From: Microbispora hainanensis
GTDB taxonomy: Bacteria; Actinomycetota; Actinomycetes; Streptosporangiales; Streptosporangiaceae
Length of the DNA: 64,000 nt
Direction of reading: 5' to 3'
Assembly (NCBI RefSeq): GCF_036186745.1
Contig: NZ_CP108086.1
Location: 7,564,001 to 7,628,000 of the forward strand
Shown here in pieces: positions 54,602 to 62,549 of the stretch. Both the position numbers and the translations under genes were made by a program. The notes below the pieces were generated by a model. It was not told the DNA's origin. It did not search any database and was given only the letters and a program-made list of their open reading frames with translations. Numbering within the stretch: position 1 is the stretch's first letter; each line of letters starts with the position of its first letter.

Positions 54602-55546
54602 TCAGCCGGAGCGTACGCGGCCTCGCCAGCCCTGCACCGGCAGGCCGAACTTCGCGACCAGGCGGTCGGTGAACGGCGCCCCGGTGGTCTCCACACCGAG
54701 CAGGCGGGCCAGCCTCACGGGCACCTCGCCCCTGCGTACCTCCACGCGGGCGCCGGGCGGGATGTCGAAGCGGCGGCGGCCGTCGCACCACAGCACACCG
54801 GCACTGGTGTCGGGGAGGATCTCCAGCGCGAGCGTGGACTTCGGCGACACCACCATCGGCCGGGCGAACAGGGCGTGGGCGCTGTTGGGCACCAGGAGCA
54901 GCGCCTCCACCTCGGGCCAGACGACGGGCCCACCGGCCGAGAAGGCGTACGCGGTCGACCCGGTGGGGGTCGCGCAGATCACGCCGTCGCACCCCCAGCG
55001 CGACAGCGGGCGGCCGTCTATCTCGGCGACGACCTCCAGCATGCGGTCCTTCTTCTCGACCGACGCCTCGTTGAGCGCCCAGGTCCGCGCGAGAACCGAC
55101 CCGTTCAGGCGCACGACGACGTCGATCGTCATGCGCTCCTCGACCTCGTAGCGGCCCTCGACCACCAGGTCCACCACGGACGCCAGGTCCTCCACCTCGG
55201 CCTCGGCGAGGAAGCCCACGTGCCCCAGGTTCACGCCGAGCAGCGGCACCGCGGCCGGGCGGGCCAGCTCGGCGGCGCGCAGCAGCGTGCCGTCACCGCC
55301 CAGGACGATGATCAGCTCGGCCCCTTCCAGGGCCGCGTCGTTCTCCGGGACCACCTCGACGTGGGCGCAGCCCAGCTCCTCGGCCTCCTCGTCGAGCACC
55401 CGCACGTTGATGCCCGCCTCGATCAGCCGTTCCATGACGAGGCGAGCGCTGCGCACGGCCGCCTCCCGGCCCGTGTGCGCCGTCACCAGGACGGTCCTCT
55501 TGGCATCCGCCCGGTCCGCCGCGCCGCCCGTGCTCATCGTGCTCAT
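54602..55546 (-). CDS. nadK: NAD kinase
   Basis: Phosphorylates NAD to NADP, 314 residues. The nucleotide site GGDGTLLRAAELA is near residue 80, NLGHVGFL near 105, and the diagnostic TPTGSTAYAFSAGGP is near 190. Start is unsettled between ATG 55546 (GGAG 3 bases upstream) and ATG 55537. It lies 201 bases upstream of recN and 25 bases downstream of tlyA on the same strand. Confidence 0.97.
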   Translation of the reverse strand: MSTMSTGGAADRADAKRTVLVTAHTGREAAVRSARLVMERLIEAGINVRVLDEEAEELGCAHVEVVPENDAALEGAELIIVLGGDGTLLRAAELARPAAVPLLGVNLGHVGFLAEAEVEDLASVVDLVVEGRYEVEERMTIDVVVRLNGSVLARTWALNEASVEKKDRMLEVVAEIDGRPLSRWGCDGVICATPTGSTAYAFSAGGPVVWPEVEALLLVPNSAHALFARPMVVSPKSTLALEILPDTSAGVLWCDGRRRFDIPPGARVEVRRGEVPVRLARLLGVETTGAPFTDRLVAKFGLPVQGWRGRVRSG

Positions 55547-55571
55547 CGTCTCCACGCCTCGCCGCCCGCTC

Positions 55572-56381
55572 TCACTGCGGTCCCTCCGCCACCGCCGTGT
55601 CGATGGCGGCGTCCACATCGGGAACGGGATCGTGCCCCGGCCCCTTCCCGAGCCACAGAACGTATTCCACGTTTCCCGACGGCCCCGGCAACGGACTCGC
55701 CGTCACGCCCTTCACCGTCAGGCCGAGCGATCCCGCCGCCGCCGCGACGTCCCGCACCGCCTGCGCCCGCAGAGCCGGGTCGCGTACGACGCCTCCCGAG
55801 CCCACGCGCTCCTTGCCCACCTCGAACTGCGGTTTGACCAGCATCGCGAACTCCGCCACCTCGGCCGCACAGCGCACCAGGGCCGGGAGGACGAGCCGGA
55901 GGGAGATGAACGACAGGTCCCCGACGATCAGCGTCGGCGGCTCGCCCACCATCTCCGGGGTCAGGTCGCGGACGTTGACCCGCTCCATCACCGTGACCCG
56001 CTCGTCCGTACGCAGCGACCAGGCGAGCTGGCCATACCCCACGTCGACCGCGAGCACATGGGCGGCGCCGTGCCTGAGCAGGACGTCGGTGAAGCCGCCG
56101 GTCGAGGCGCCCGCGTCGAGGCACCGGCGTCCCTCGACGCGCAGCCCTTCGAACGCGCTCAGCGCGCCGAGCAGCTTGTGGGCGCCCCTGGACACGTAAT
56201 CGGGGCCCTCGGCGGTCTCGGCGACCACGATGGGGGCGGCGGTGTCCACCTGGGTGGCCGCCTTGCCCGCCACCCGGCCTCCGACGCTGACCCGGCCCGC
56301 CTCGATGAGCTGGACCGCCTGCTCCCTGGACCGGGCGAGCCCGCGGCGTACGAGCTCGCTGTCCAGCCGGACGCGCTTCAC
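55572..56381 (-). CDS. tlyA: TlyA-type rRNA 2'-O-methyltransferase/hemolysin
   Basis: 269-residue RNA methyltransferase with an N-terminal S4 domain (about 5-65, RLDSELVRRGLARSREQAV) and an FtsJ-like catalytic domain with the SAM motif LDAGASTGGFTDVLLRHGA near residue 90 and later VDVGYGQLAW. TlyA methylates 16S C1409 and 23S C1920 in mycobacteria and is needed for capreomycin susceptibility; the same is expected here. GTG 56381 is chosen where the S4 domain begins; a usable upstream in-frame ATG at 56423 lacks a box. Confidence 0.95.
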   Translation of the reverse strand: MKRVRLDSELVRRGLARSREQAVQLIEAGRVSVGGRVAGKAATQVDTAAPIVVAETAEGPDYVSRGAHKLLGALSAFEGLRVEGRRCLDAGASTGGFTDVLLRHGAAHVLAVDVGYGQLAWSLRTDERVTVMERVNVRDLTPEMVGEPPTLIVGDLSFISLRLVLPALVRCAAEVAEFAMLVKPQFEVGKERVGSGGVVRDPALRAQAVRDVAAAAGSLGLTVKGVTASPLPGPSGNVEYVLWLGKGPGHDPVPDVDAAIDTAVAEGPQ

Positions 56382-56496
56382 CGGGCCCGCCCGGCGGCGT
56401 CGTCCCCTGTCGTACGGACCCACGTCCGGCCCACGCCGTCCTGTGCGCTACGGATCCGCGCCCGGCGCGCGGCGGCCACCGCTACCGCCGTGGGGC

Positions 56497-56718
56497 TCAC
56501 TGATCGCTCCCCCGGTCGCCGTGTGCTTCGGCCTGCCGCTCGCCGGTGTCCTCCACGGACGCGAGCACCGCCTCGAGGCCGCCGAGGACCTGTTCGAAGA
56601 CGCCCACGTGCTCGGACACCGGCGCGTGAGCCAACCGTCCGAGAGGCGACAACGCGGCCTGCACGCCGTCGGCGCCCGAGGCGTGATGCTCCCCGGCCGC
56701 GATCCCGCTGTCCGTCAT
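56497..56718 (-). CDS. Small conserved-type hypothetical protein
   Basis: 73 residues, soluble, acidic, with an amphipathic helix SEHVGVFEQVLGGLEAVLASV near the middle. ATG 56718 is preceded by GGGAAGGG, a good box. Such small ORFs are commonly found just upstream of tlyA in actinobacteria. Same strand as tlyA, 115 bases upstream of it. Confidence 0.7.
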   Translation of the reverse strand: MTDSGIAAGEHHASGADGVQAALSPLGRLAHAPVSEHVGVFEQVLGGLEAVLASVEDTGERQAEAHGDRGSDQ

Positions 56719-57247
56719 GGTCCCTTCCCGCTCCGATCAGCTGCCCCGTCAGGCTTTCCTGTCACGCTTTCCCGTGCACCCCCGGCCCGCGTCCGGGCGT
56801 CGGCCCGGCTCGCACCGGACCAAACCCCGGACGTCGCAGGAGGGCGCACGCGGCCACGCCGCGCGGCTCCACCCGTATGAGCCCCTGCGGCACTGGTCGC
56901 CTCGACGCTATCGGACGCCACCGACGGTCGTGCGCCGTCCGGCCGTTCCGCAGGGGGCCACAGGGTGCCGCGGGAGGGGCGCGGGCCTTCCCACCACATG
57001 ATCTCGCCGCACGCGGCCTGCGAACGGCGCGCTCAGCCCCCCTTGATCGTGCAATCTACGGCGCGCGGACCACCGCACTCGCACCGTTGCGTTTCCATGA
57101 CCCGACGCGGATTTCGCGCAGGCGGTCCGTGGAAAGCTACTGTCGGTAGGTAGAGGGGAATCACATCGCCGACCGATGATCCGTGCGCGGTTCACGAGGA
57201 GACCCGGTCCGCGAGACGACACGGTCCGTGAGAAGAAAGGCAGGCGC
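56719..57247. other. Divergent intergenic region with nothing recognised
   Basis: 529 bases between the small tlyA-upstream ORF (leftward) and the SCP2 gene (rightward). No gene, repeat array or clear -35/-10 pair was found; short plus-strand frames here have poor composition and no box. Confidence 0.5.
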
Positions 57248-57595
57248 ATGGCGACCGTCGAGGAATGCCGGGCGGCGCTGGACAAGCTCGTCGAGCAGTT
57301 CGACGACATAAGCGAGGAGGACCGTGCCAAGCACGTGGTCGAACGCCGGCTGGCCTGCCGGATCTCCGATCTCGGCGTGACCTTCTACGGCCGCATTCAC
57401 CGGGGCGGGCTCGACGCCTTCAAGGAAGTGCCCCCGGAGGATGGTCGGCCCGCCGAGGTCAAGCTGACGCTCAAGAGCGAGGACCTGGTCTCGATGGTCA
57501 ACGGCGAGCTGGACATGGGCCGCGCGCTGCTGGGCGGCCGGGTCAAGATCGACGCGAGCCTCGGCGACCTGCTGCGCCTTCGCAAACTCCTCTGA
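57248..57595 (+). CDS. SCP2 sterol-binding domain protein
   Basis: 115-residue stand-alone SCP2-like lipid-binding domain. The hydrophobic cavity pattern is seen in ADLGVTFYGRIH, and the conserved DLVSMVNGELDMGRALLGGRVKIDASLGDLLRLRKLL (N-term to C-term half) fits the family. ATG 57248 follows AAAGGCAGG. No partner enzyme is adjacent; a general carrier role for hydrophobic ligands is the only safe statement. Confidence 0.88.
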   Translation: MATVEECRAALDKLVEQFDDISEEDRAKHVVERRLACRISDLGVTFYGRIHRGGLDAFKEVPPEDGRPAEVKLTLKSEDLVSMVNGELDMGRALLGGRVKIDASLGDLLRLRKLL

Positions 57596-57974
57596 CCCGT
57601 CCAGTCGGCCGCTCCTCCATTCCGGCCGCTCCCGGCTGGCCGCTTCCGCCACACTGGCAACGCACCCCGGCGCGGACCCGTGCCACGCGCCGGGCTGGGC
57701 CATCGCCACACGCGACCCATCGGTCTCACCACGAGCCACGCGGGGGCCTCACGCACGGATCTCGCAACACACCCACCAGGACCCTCACGCCGCATGCCGG
57801 GTAAGGGCCCTGGCCCCGCGCGACGCCGGGCCCTCGACCGAGGCGCATGGCATGAGACGTGCTGCCTGAGGCGGGGTGCCTGAGACCGGCGGGCATGAGG
57901 CCTAGGAACTCAGGGGGCGTGGGACGGGCTGCCTGAGGCGGCGGGATGCGGGAGGCGACGCCGCCGACGCGTGG
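57596..57974. other. Convergent gap with a weak repeat
   Basis: 379 bases between the convergent SCP2 and HAD genes. A 14-mer GCTGCCTGAGGCGG appears twice, at 57861 and 57928. A possible terminator hairpin (listed separately) lies at 57804-57834. No gene seen. Confidence 0.5.
57804..57834. terminator. Possible bidirectional hairpin terminator
   Basis: AGGGCCC (57804-57810) and GGGCCCT (57828-57834) pair over 7 bases; inner GGC/GCC extends the stem after a one-base bulge. Lies between convergent genes, without a T tract. Confidence 0.45.
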
Positions 57975-59003
57975 TCAGCGGCCGAGTGCAGTCAGGGCGG
58001 CCTTCACCGCGCCCTCGTCCGCCTGGCCGTCCCCCACCGCCTCCCAGGTGGCGGCGCACGCCGCACGCAGCCCCTCGACGGGGTCGCCGTCCCCCGTGAG
58101 CGCGAGCTCGCCGTCCTGCCACACGGCCGTCCACCCGCCGCAGGTCCAGCCGCCCGAGCCATGCCGTACGGGGACCACGGGCGTGTGCAGACCGGACAGG
58201 TCGGCGGCGATGTGGGTGGGACGGTGATGGGGCGCGGCGGTGAGCACATCCAGAGGAGTGGCGACACCGGTCAGCACGAGCAGGCTGTCGACCCCGGCCC
58301 GGGTCGCGCCCTCGATGTCGGTGTCGAGCCGGTCGCCGACGATCAGCGGCCTCTCGGCGCGAGTGCGGATCATCGACTCGCGGTGCAACGGCGGCTCGGG
58401 CTTGCCCGCGACCACGGGCTCGACGCCGGCCGCGGTGGCGATCACGCGGCTCATCGCACCGTTGCCGGGCTGCTTGCCCCGGCCCGTCGGCATGGTCGTG
58501 TCACCGTTGGCCGCGACGAACCACGCTCCCTGACGTACGGCGAGCGCCCCTTCGGAGAGCAGCCCGTAGGACAGGTTGTCGGCGATGCCCTGCACGACGG
58601 CGGCGGGCGCGTCCAGGGCGGTGGTCACCGGGCGCAGGCCGTGCTCGCGCAGGGCCATCCGCAGTCCCATGCCGCCCACCACCAGGACGGCGGAGCCGGC
58701 CGGGACGTGCTCGGCGATCAGCCGGGCCGCCGCCTGCGCGGAGGTCACCACGTCCTGCGGGGCCGCCGGAATGCCCAGGTTGGTGAGGTGCTGGGCGATC
58801 GCCCCCGGCGTGCGGGACGCGTTGTTCGTCACGAACGCGAGCCGCACGCCCCGGTCCTGGGCCTTGACCAGCGCCTCCGGCGCGCCGGGGACCGCCTGTC
58901 TGCCGAGGTAGACGACGCCGTCGAGGTCGAGCAGCAACGTGTCGTAGGCGTCCACGAGCACGCCGGTGGTTTCTTGCATGGCGGAAGTATGGCCTACGGT
59001 CAC
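57975..59003 (-). CDS. HAD-IIA family hydrolase (NagD/Pho13-like phosphatase)
   Basis: 342-residue HAD phosphatase. Motif I LLLDLDGVVYLG (DxD) is near residue 25, motif II FVTNNASRTPG near 58, and the late GDRLDTDIEGA near 225 gives motifs III/IV for the magnesium-dependent mechanism. The cap domain is of the C2 (IIA) type. Start GTG 59003 overlaps the TPR stop by 4 bases (GTGA), suggesting coupling; ATG 58979 is an alternative but lacks a ribosome box. Substrate unknown; pairing with the TPR gene is the only context. Confidence 0.9.
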   Translation of the reverse strand: MTVGHTSAMQETTGVLVDAYDTLLLDLDGVVYLGRQAVPGAPEALVKAQDRGVRLAFVTNNASRTPGAIAQHLTNLGIPAAPQDVVTSAQAAARLIAEHVPAGSAVLVVGGMGLRMALREHGLRPVTTALDAPAAVVQGIADNLSYGLLSEGALAVRQGAWFVAANGDTTMPTGRGKQPGNGAMSRVIATAAGVEPVVAGKPEPPLHRESMIRTRAERPLIVGDRLDTDIEGATRAGVDSLLVLTGVATPLDVLTAAPHHRPTHIAADLSGLHTPVVPVRHGSGGWTCGGWTAVWQDGELALTGDGDPVEGLRAACAATWEAVGDGQADEGAVKAALTALGR

Positions 59004-59431
59004 GCCTGCCTCGCCCGCAGCGTGGCCCTGACCTGCTTCAGCGCGGACACGTAGTGACGAAGATCGGGGCGCATCGCCACCGCCACCGCGAGGGGCTCCT
59101 GAGCCGCCTCGATGTCTCCGCTGCGCCACAGTGACAAGCCGAGACCGAAGTAGGCGTAATCCTCGGCGGGGTTGGCGTCGACGATCCACCGGAAACTGCC
59201 GGCGGCCTCGTCGTACCGCTTCGAGTTGAACTGGGCCCGGGCGAGGGCCTCGCGGATGCTGCGCGAATCGGGCTCGGCCCGCACGGCGTGCTCCAGGATC
59301 GCCGCCGCGGCGGCCGGGCTGCCCTCTTCGAGCAGCTTCATGCCACGCTTGAACCACTCGTAGACACCGCCGGAAGGCGTACCGCCCGGATCATTGGAAG
59401 AAGCAGAGGCCTCGTTTCGTCCTTCGAACAT
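59000..59431 (-). CDS. TPR-domain protein
   Basis: 143-residue protein containing about three tetratricopeptide repeats (WFKRGMKLLEEGSPAAAAAILEHAVR, REALARAQFNSKRYDEAAGSFRW, YFGLGLSLWRSGDIEAAQEPLA). ATG 59431 is selected because GGAGGG is 8 bases upstream; an upstream in-frame ATG at 59467 lacks one. The stop overlaps the HAD gene start. It is divergent from the DUF1015 gene, with about 78 bases between starts. Likely a scaffold with unknown partner. Confidence 0.88.
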   Translation of the reverse strand: MFEGRNEASASSNDPGGTPSGGVYEWFKRGMKLLEEGSPAAAAAILEHAVRAEPDSRSIREALARAQFNSKRYDEAAGSFRWIVDANPAEDYAYFGLGLSLWRSGDIEAAQEPLAVAVAMRPDLRHYVSALKQVRATLRARQA

Positions 59432-59509
59432 GGGGTAAGCCCTCCTGCACTCCGATTTCACAAGCAACCGGGCACCGCAGCGTCGGGGAGTCCGGGCACT
59501 TATGGCAAC

Positions 59510-60745
59510 ATGCCCGGTATGGAGAGTTCTGAACGGGCGGGACTGGTGCTACGTCCGTTCCGCGGCGTGCGTTACGCGGTGGACGATCTGGCCGCTGTCA
59601 CCTCACCGCCGTACGATCTCATCTCCCCTGAAGAGCTGCGAGATTTGCTCAGTCGTCATCCGAACAACGTAGTGCGCCTGATCCTTCCCGGAATCAGCCA
59701 CTACGGTGAGGCGAGCGAGGCGTTGAGCGAGTGGCTCGCCACTGGAGTGCTGACGGTCGACTCCCTGCCCGGCCTCTACGTGTACGAGCAGAGCGGGGTC
59801 GGTTTCCTGCAGCGGGGCCTGATCGGAGGCGTCGGCGTCGGGTCGACCGCGATCCTTCCGCATGAGAACGTCCTGCCGGAGCCCGTCGCCGACCGGCTCG
59901 CCCTGATGCGGGCGACACAGGCCAACTTCGAGCCGATCTTCCTGCTGTACGAAGGCGGCGGCACCGCCTCCCGGCTCGTCGACGACGTGGCCGCCCAGCG
60001 TTTCCCCCTCATGGACGTCCGGACGCGCGAGGGCGTGCACCACCGGCTCTGGGCGGTGACCGACCCCCACGAGATCGAAGCCGTCGCGGAGGACCTGCAC
60101 GATCGCCAGGCGCTGATCGCCGACGGTCACCACCGCTACGCCACATATCAGGCGCTGCAGAAGGACCACATCGGGCCCGGGCCCTGGGACTACGGCCTGG
60201 CCTACCTGGTCGATTCCACGGCATACCCGCCCGAGCTCCGGGCCATCCACCGGGTCATTCCGGGACTGCCCCTGCAGGAGGCCGCCGCCCGGGCCAAGGG
60301 CGCGTGGCAGGTGCAGGAGTTCCCCCTGGTCGAGGACGCCCTCGCGGGGCTCGCCACCGCGACCGGCCCCGCCTTCGTGCTCGCCGGTGACGGACCCGCC
60401 CATCTGCTGACAGACCCTGACCCGCTGCAGGTCGAGCACGCCATGCCGGCCGGGCAGTCTCCGCGGTGGCGGATGCTCGACACCTCGGTCCTCACGACGT
60501 TCCTCCTGCCGAAGGTGTGGGGGATCACCGACAGCGAACAGTCGGTGATGGTCGTGCACCACGACCCGCTCGACGCGGTGGAGAGGGCGCGCCGGCTCGG
60601 CGGGACGGCGGTGCTGCTGAATCCGCTGTCCACGGAGGACGTCCTCACGGTCGCGGCGCAGGGCGAGCGGGTGCCGCGCAAGTCGACTTCGTTCGGACCC
60701 AAGCCCCGCACGGGCCTGGTCATGCGGACCTTCGCGACTGACTGA
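59510..60745 (+). CDS. DUF1015-family protein
   Basis: 411-residue protein of unknown function, family DUF1015. Conserved blocks are SPPYDLIS near residue 33, NVVRLILPG near 54, and DGHHRYATYQAL near 204. Predicted catalytic potential is unproven. ATG 59510 has no clear ribosome box; leaderless translation is possible. Its 3' end overlaps the SSB-like gene on the other strand by 26 bases. The neighbouring HAD/TPR pair is divergent. Confidence 0.9.
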   Translation: MPGMESSERAGLVLRPFRGVRYAVDDLAAVTSPPYDLISPEELRDLLSRHPNNVVRLILPGISHYGEASEALSEWLATGVLTVDSLPGLYVYEQSGVGFLQRGLIGGVGVGSTAILPHENVLPEPVADRLALMRATQANFEPIFLLYEGGGTASRLVDDVAAQRFPLMDVRTREGVHHRLWAVTDPHEIEAVAEDLHDRQALIADGHHRYATYQALQKDHIGPGPWDYGLAYLVDSTAYPPELRAIHRVIPGLPLQEAAARAKGAWQVQEFPLVEDALAGLATATGPAFVLAGDGPAHLLTDPDPLQVEHAMPAGQSPRWRMLDTSVLTTFLLPKVWGITDSEQSVMVVHHDPLDAVERARRLGGTAVLLNPLSTEDVLTVAAQGERVPRKSTSFGPKPRTGLVMRTFATD

Positions 60746-61427
60746 CCACCTCGCCGGCGAACTCCGCCGAGACGGCGTCGTCCTGGTGATGGCAGGATGA
60801 CGCCGCCGGAGAGGCGCCGGAGACATCGCCACTGGGTGCCGCCTGGGACATGGCGGCATCGGGCACACCATGGCCATCACCGGCCTGCCCAACCCGCGCT
60901 GCAGGGCCGTCGCCCCAGGGCCCCGCCTCGGGCGTGACCGTATCGGGCGCGTCTGGGGCGGCACCGGCCCTCCCGATCCCGGCCCCGGCATCATCACCGC
61001 AGGATGCCGCTTCAGGCATGACAAGATCGGGCGCCTCGGCTACCTCGGCGGCCCGCCCGTTCCGGGTGGCCGCCCTCTCGTCGTCGGCCTGGGGCGTTCT
61101 TCTGCATGGCCTGATGCGGGGCGCGGCCGTCTCGACGCGGCGTGCCGTACGGACCTCGATCTCGTAGCGACTGCCGCCGCGCCACCAGCGGCGGCGCAGC
61201 GCGCCCTCCACCTCGACCAGATCATCGCGTTGCCAGCCGGCCAGCATGGCCCGCACGCCGTCGTCGATCGTCGCGCACTCGATCGCGTCCGACCGCTGAC
61301 GCCCCGAGCGGCTTCCCGGTCTGCGGACCGCGAGGCGCCACTGCGTCAGCAGGGCTCCGCCCGGCAGTTCCCTGTGTGCCGGCTCCATGGACAGCCGCCC
61401 GGCCAGCACCACCTCGTTGCGGTGCAT
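60720..61427 (-). CDS. ssb: Single-stranded DNA-binding protein paralogue with an unusual tail
   Basis: 235-residue protein. Residues 1-105 fit an OB-fold SSB domain (NEVVLAGRLSMEPAHRELP, WRLAVRRPG, ECATIDDGVRAMLAGWQRDDLVEVEGALRRRWW). Residues after 110 form an Ala/Pro/Gly/Asp-rich tail with three imperfect 25-30 residue repeats. It lacks the acidic DDDIPF-type tip that recruits partner proteins, so it is a paralogue, not the replicative SSB. ATG start follows AGAGGAG by 5 bases. Its 3' end overlaps the DUF1015 gene by 26 bases. Confidence 0.8.
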   Translation of the reverse strand: MHRNEVVLAGRLSMEPAHRELPGGALLTQWRLAVRRPGSRSGRQRSDAIECATIDDGVRAMLAGWQRDDLVEVEGALRRRWWRGGSRYEIEVRTARRVETAAPRIRPCRRTPQADDERAATRNGRAAEVAEAPDLVMPEAASCGDDAGAGIGRAGAAPDAPDTVTPEAGPWGDGPAARVGQAGDGHGVPDAAMSQAAPSGDVSGASPAASSCHHQDDAVSAEFAGEVVSQSRRSA

Positions 61428-61531
61428 GTGAACTCCTCTCTACCGTGGAGATCACTATGCGTGACCAGGTTGGGCCGGTGCGGTCCTGAATGCCATTCTG
61501 TGAATACCGGTTCTAGTTTCGGGAGTGGCCT
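61428..61531. promoter_or_regulatory. Divergent SSB-like / MBL intergenic region
   Basis: 104 bases carrying both promoters. A run TTCTGTGAATACCGGTTCTAGTTTC near the right end is AT-richer than its surroundings and is the likely rightward promoter; no firm hexamers are assigned. Confidence 0.4.
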
Positions 61532-62458
61532 GTGGACAACGTGACTCCGCTCGGCGGCGACGTCTACGAGATCGACACGCGGATGGCGGGTTACTCCGGC
61601 ATCACCGCGGGCTATCTGATCCTCGGCGACCGCCCCTGCCTCGTCGAGACGGGCACCTCGACCTCGGCTCCCGTGGTCAGGGACGCCCTGTCCTCCCTCG
61701 GCGTGGGACCGGACGACCTCGCGACCGTCGTTGTCACCCACATCCATCTGGATCACGCCGGCGGCGTGGGCGACATCGCGAACTACTACCCGTCCGCCGA
61801 GATCGTCGTACACGAGAAGGGCGCCCGCCATCTCGCCGATCCCTCCCGGCTCATGGCGAGCGCCAAGATGGTCTGGGGCGACAAGCTCGACGTACTGTTC
61901 GGCACTCTGGCGCCGACCGACGCGGCCCGCATCAGGGCCCTGGGCGACACCGGGACGATCGATCTGGGCAACGGCCGCACCCTGGCGAGTCACTACTCCC
62001 CCGGCCACGCCAAACACCACGTGGGCCTGCTCGACTCGCTCACCGGTGACCTGTACGTGGGGGACGCCGCCGGTGTGTATCTGCCCGAGACCGGGGACCT
62101 GCGGCCCGCCACACCGCCGCCGGATTTCGACCTCGACGTCGCCCTCGGCTCGATCGCGCTGTTCACGGCCCTGAAGCCGCAGCGGCTGCTGTTCAGTCAT
62201 TACGGACCGGTGGAGGACGTGCCCTCGACCCTCGAACGCTCGGCCGAGGAGCTCCGGATCTGGGTGGACCTCACCAGACGGGCCAGGGCCGAGGGGCTCG
62301 ATCTCGATCACGCCATCGCCATGGTCCGCGACCGCACGCGGGAGCGGTACGCCGCGCTGCGCGCCGACGAGGCCACCGCCGAGCAGTTCGAGCTGTTGAG
62401 CGGCGCGCCGTCGAACGTCGCGGGGATCATGCACTGGCTGGATCGCACCCCGCGCTGA
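61532..62458 (+). CDS. MBL-fold metallo-hydrolase
   Basis: 308-residue metallo-beta-lactamase-fold hydrolase. Metal motif VTHIHLDHAGG is near residue 68, SPGHAKHHVGL near 155, and GDAAGVYLP near 175. The C-terminal helical extension of about 90 residues is longer than in minimal glyoxalase-II proteins. Start GTG at 61532 follows GGGAG by 6 bases. Divergent from the SSB-like gene; a strong terminator follows. Substrate unknown. Confidence 0.9.
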   Translation: MDNVTPLGGDVYEIDTRMAGYSGITAGYLILGDRPCLVETGTSTSAPVVRDALSSLGVGPDDLATVVVTHIHLDHAGGVGDIANYYPSAEIVVHEKGARHLADPSRLMASAKMVWGDKLDVLFGTLAPTDAARIRALGDTGTIDLGNGRTLASHYSPGHAKHHVGLLDSLTGDLYVGDAAGVYLPETGDLRPATPPPDFDLDVALGSIALFTALKPQRLLFSHYGPVEDVPSTLERSAEELRIWVDLTRRARAEGLDLDHAIAMVRDRTRERYAALRADEATAEQFELLSGAPSNVAGIMHWLDRTPR

Positions 62459-62512
62459 CCGTCAGCCCGTAGTCACGGCCCGGCTCTCCCGGAGCGAGCT
62501 TCCCCGGAAAGA

Positions 62513-62544
62513 CGAACGGGCGCCGCCAAGGCGGCGCCCGTTCG
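62513..62544. terminator. Bidirectional terminator, 15-bp stem
   Basis: CGAACGGGCGCCGCC (62513-62527) pairs perfectly with its complement at 62530-62544, with two bases between the arms. It is between the MBL gene and the convergent TPR gene, whose stop lies only 5 bases beyond. Confidence 0.88.
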
Positions 62545-62549
62545 GAACA

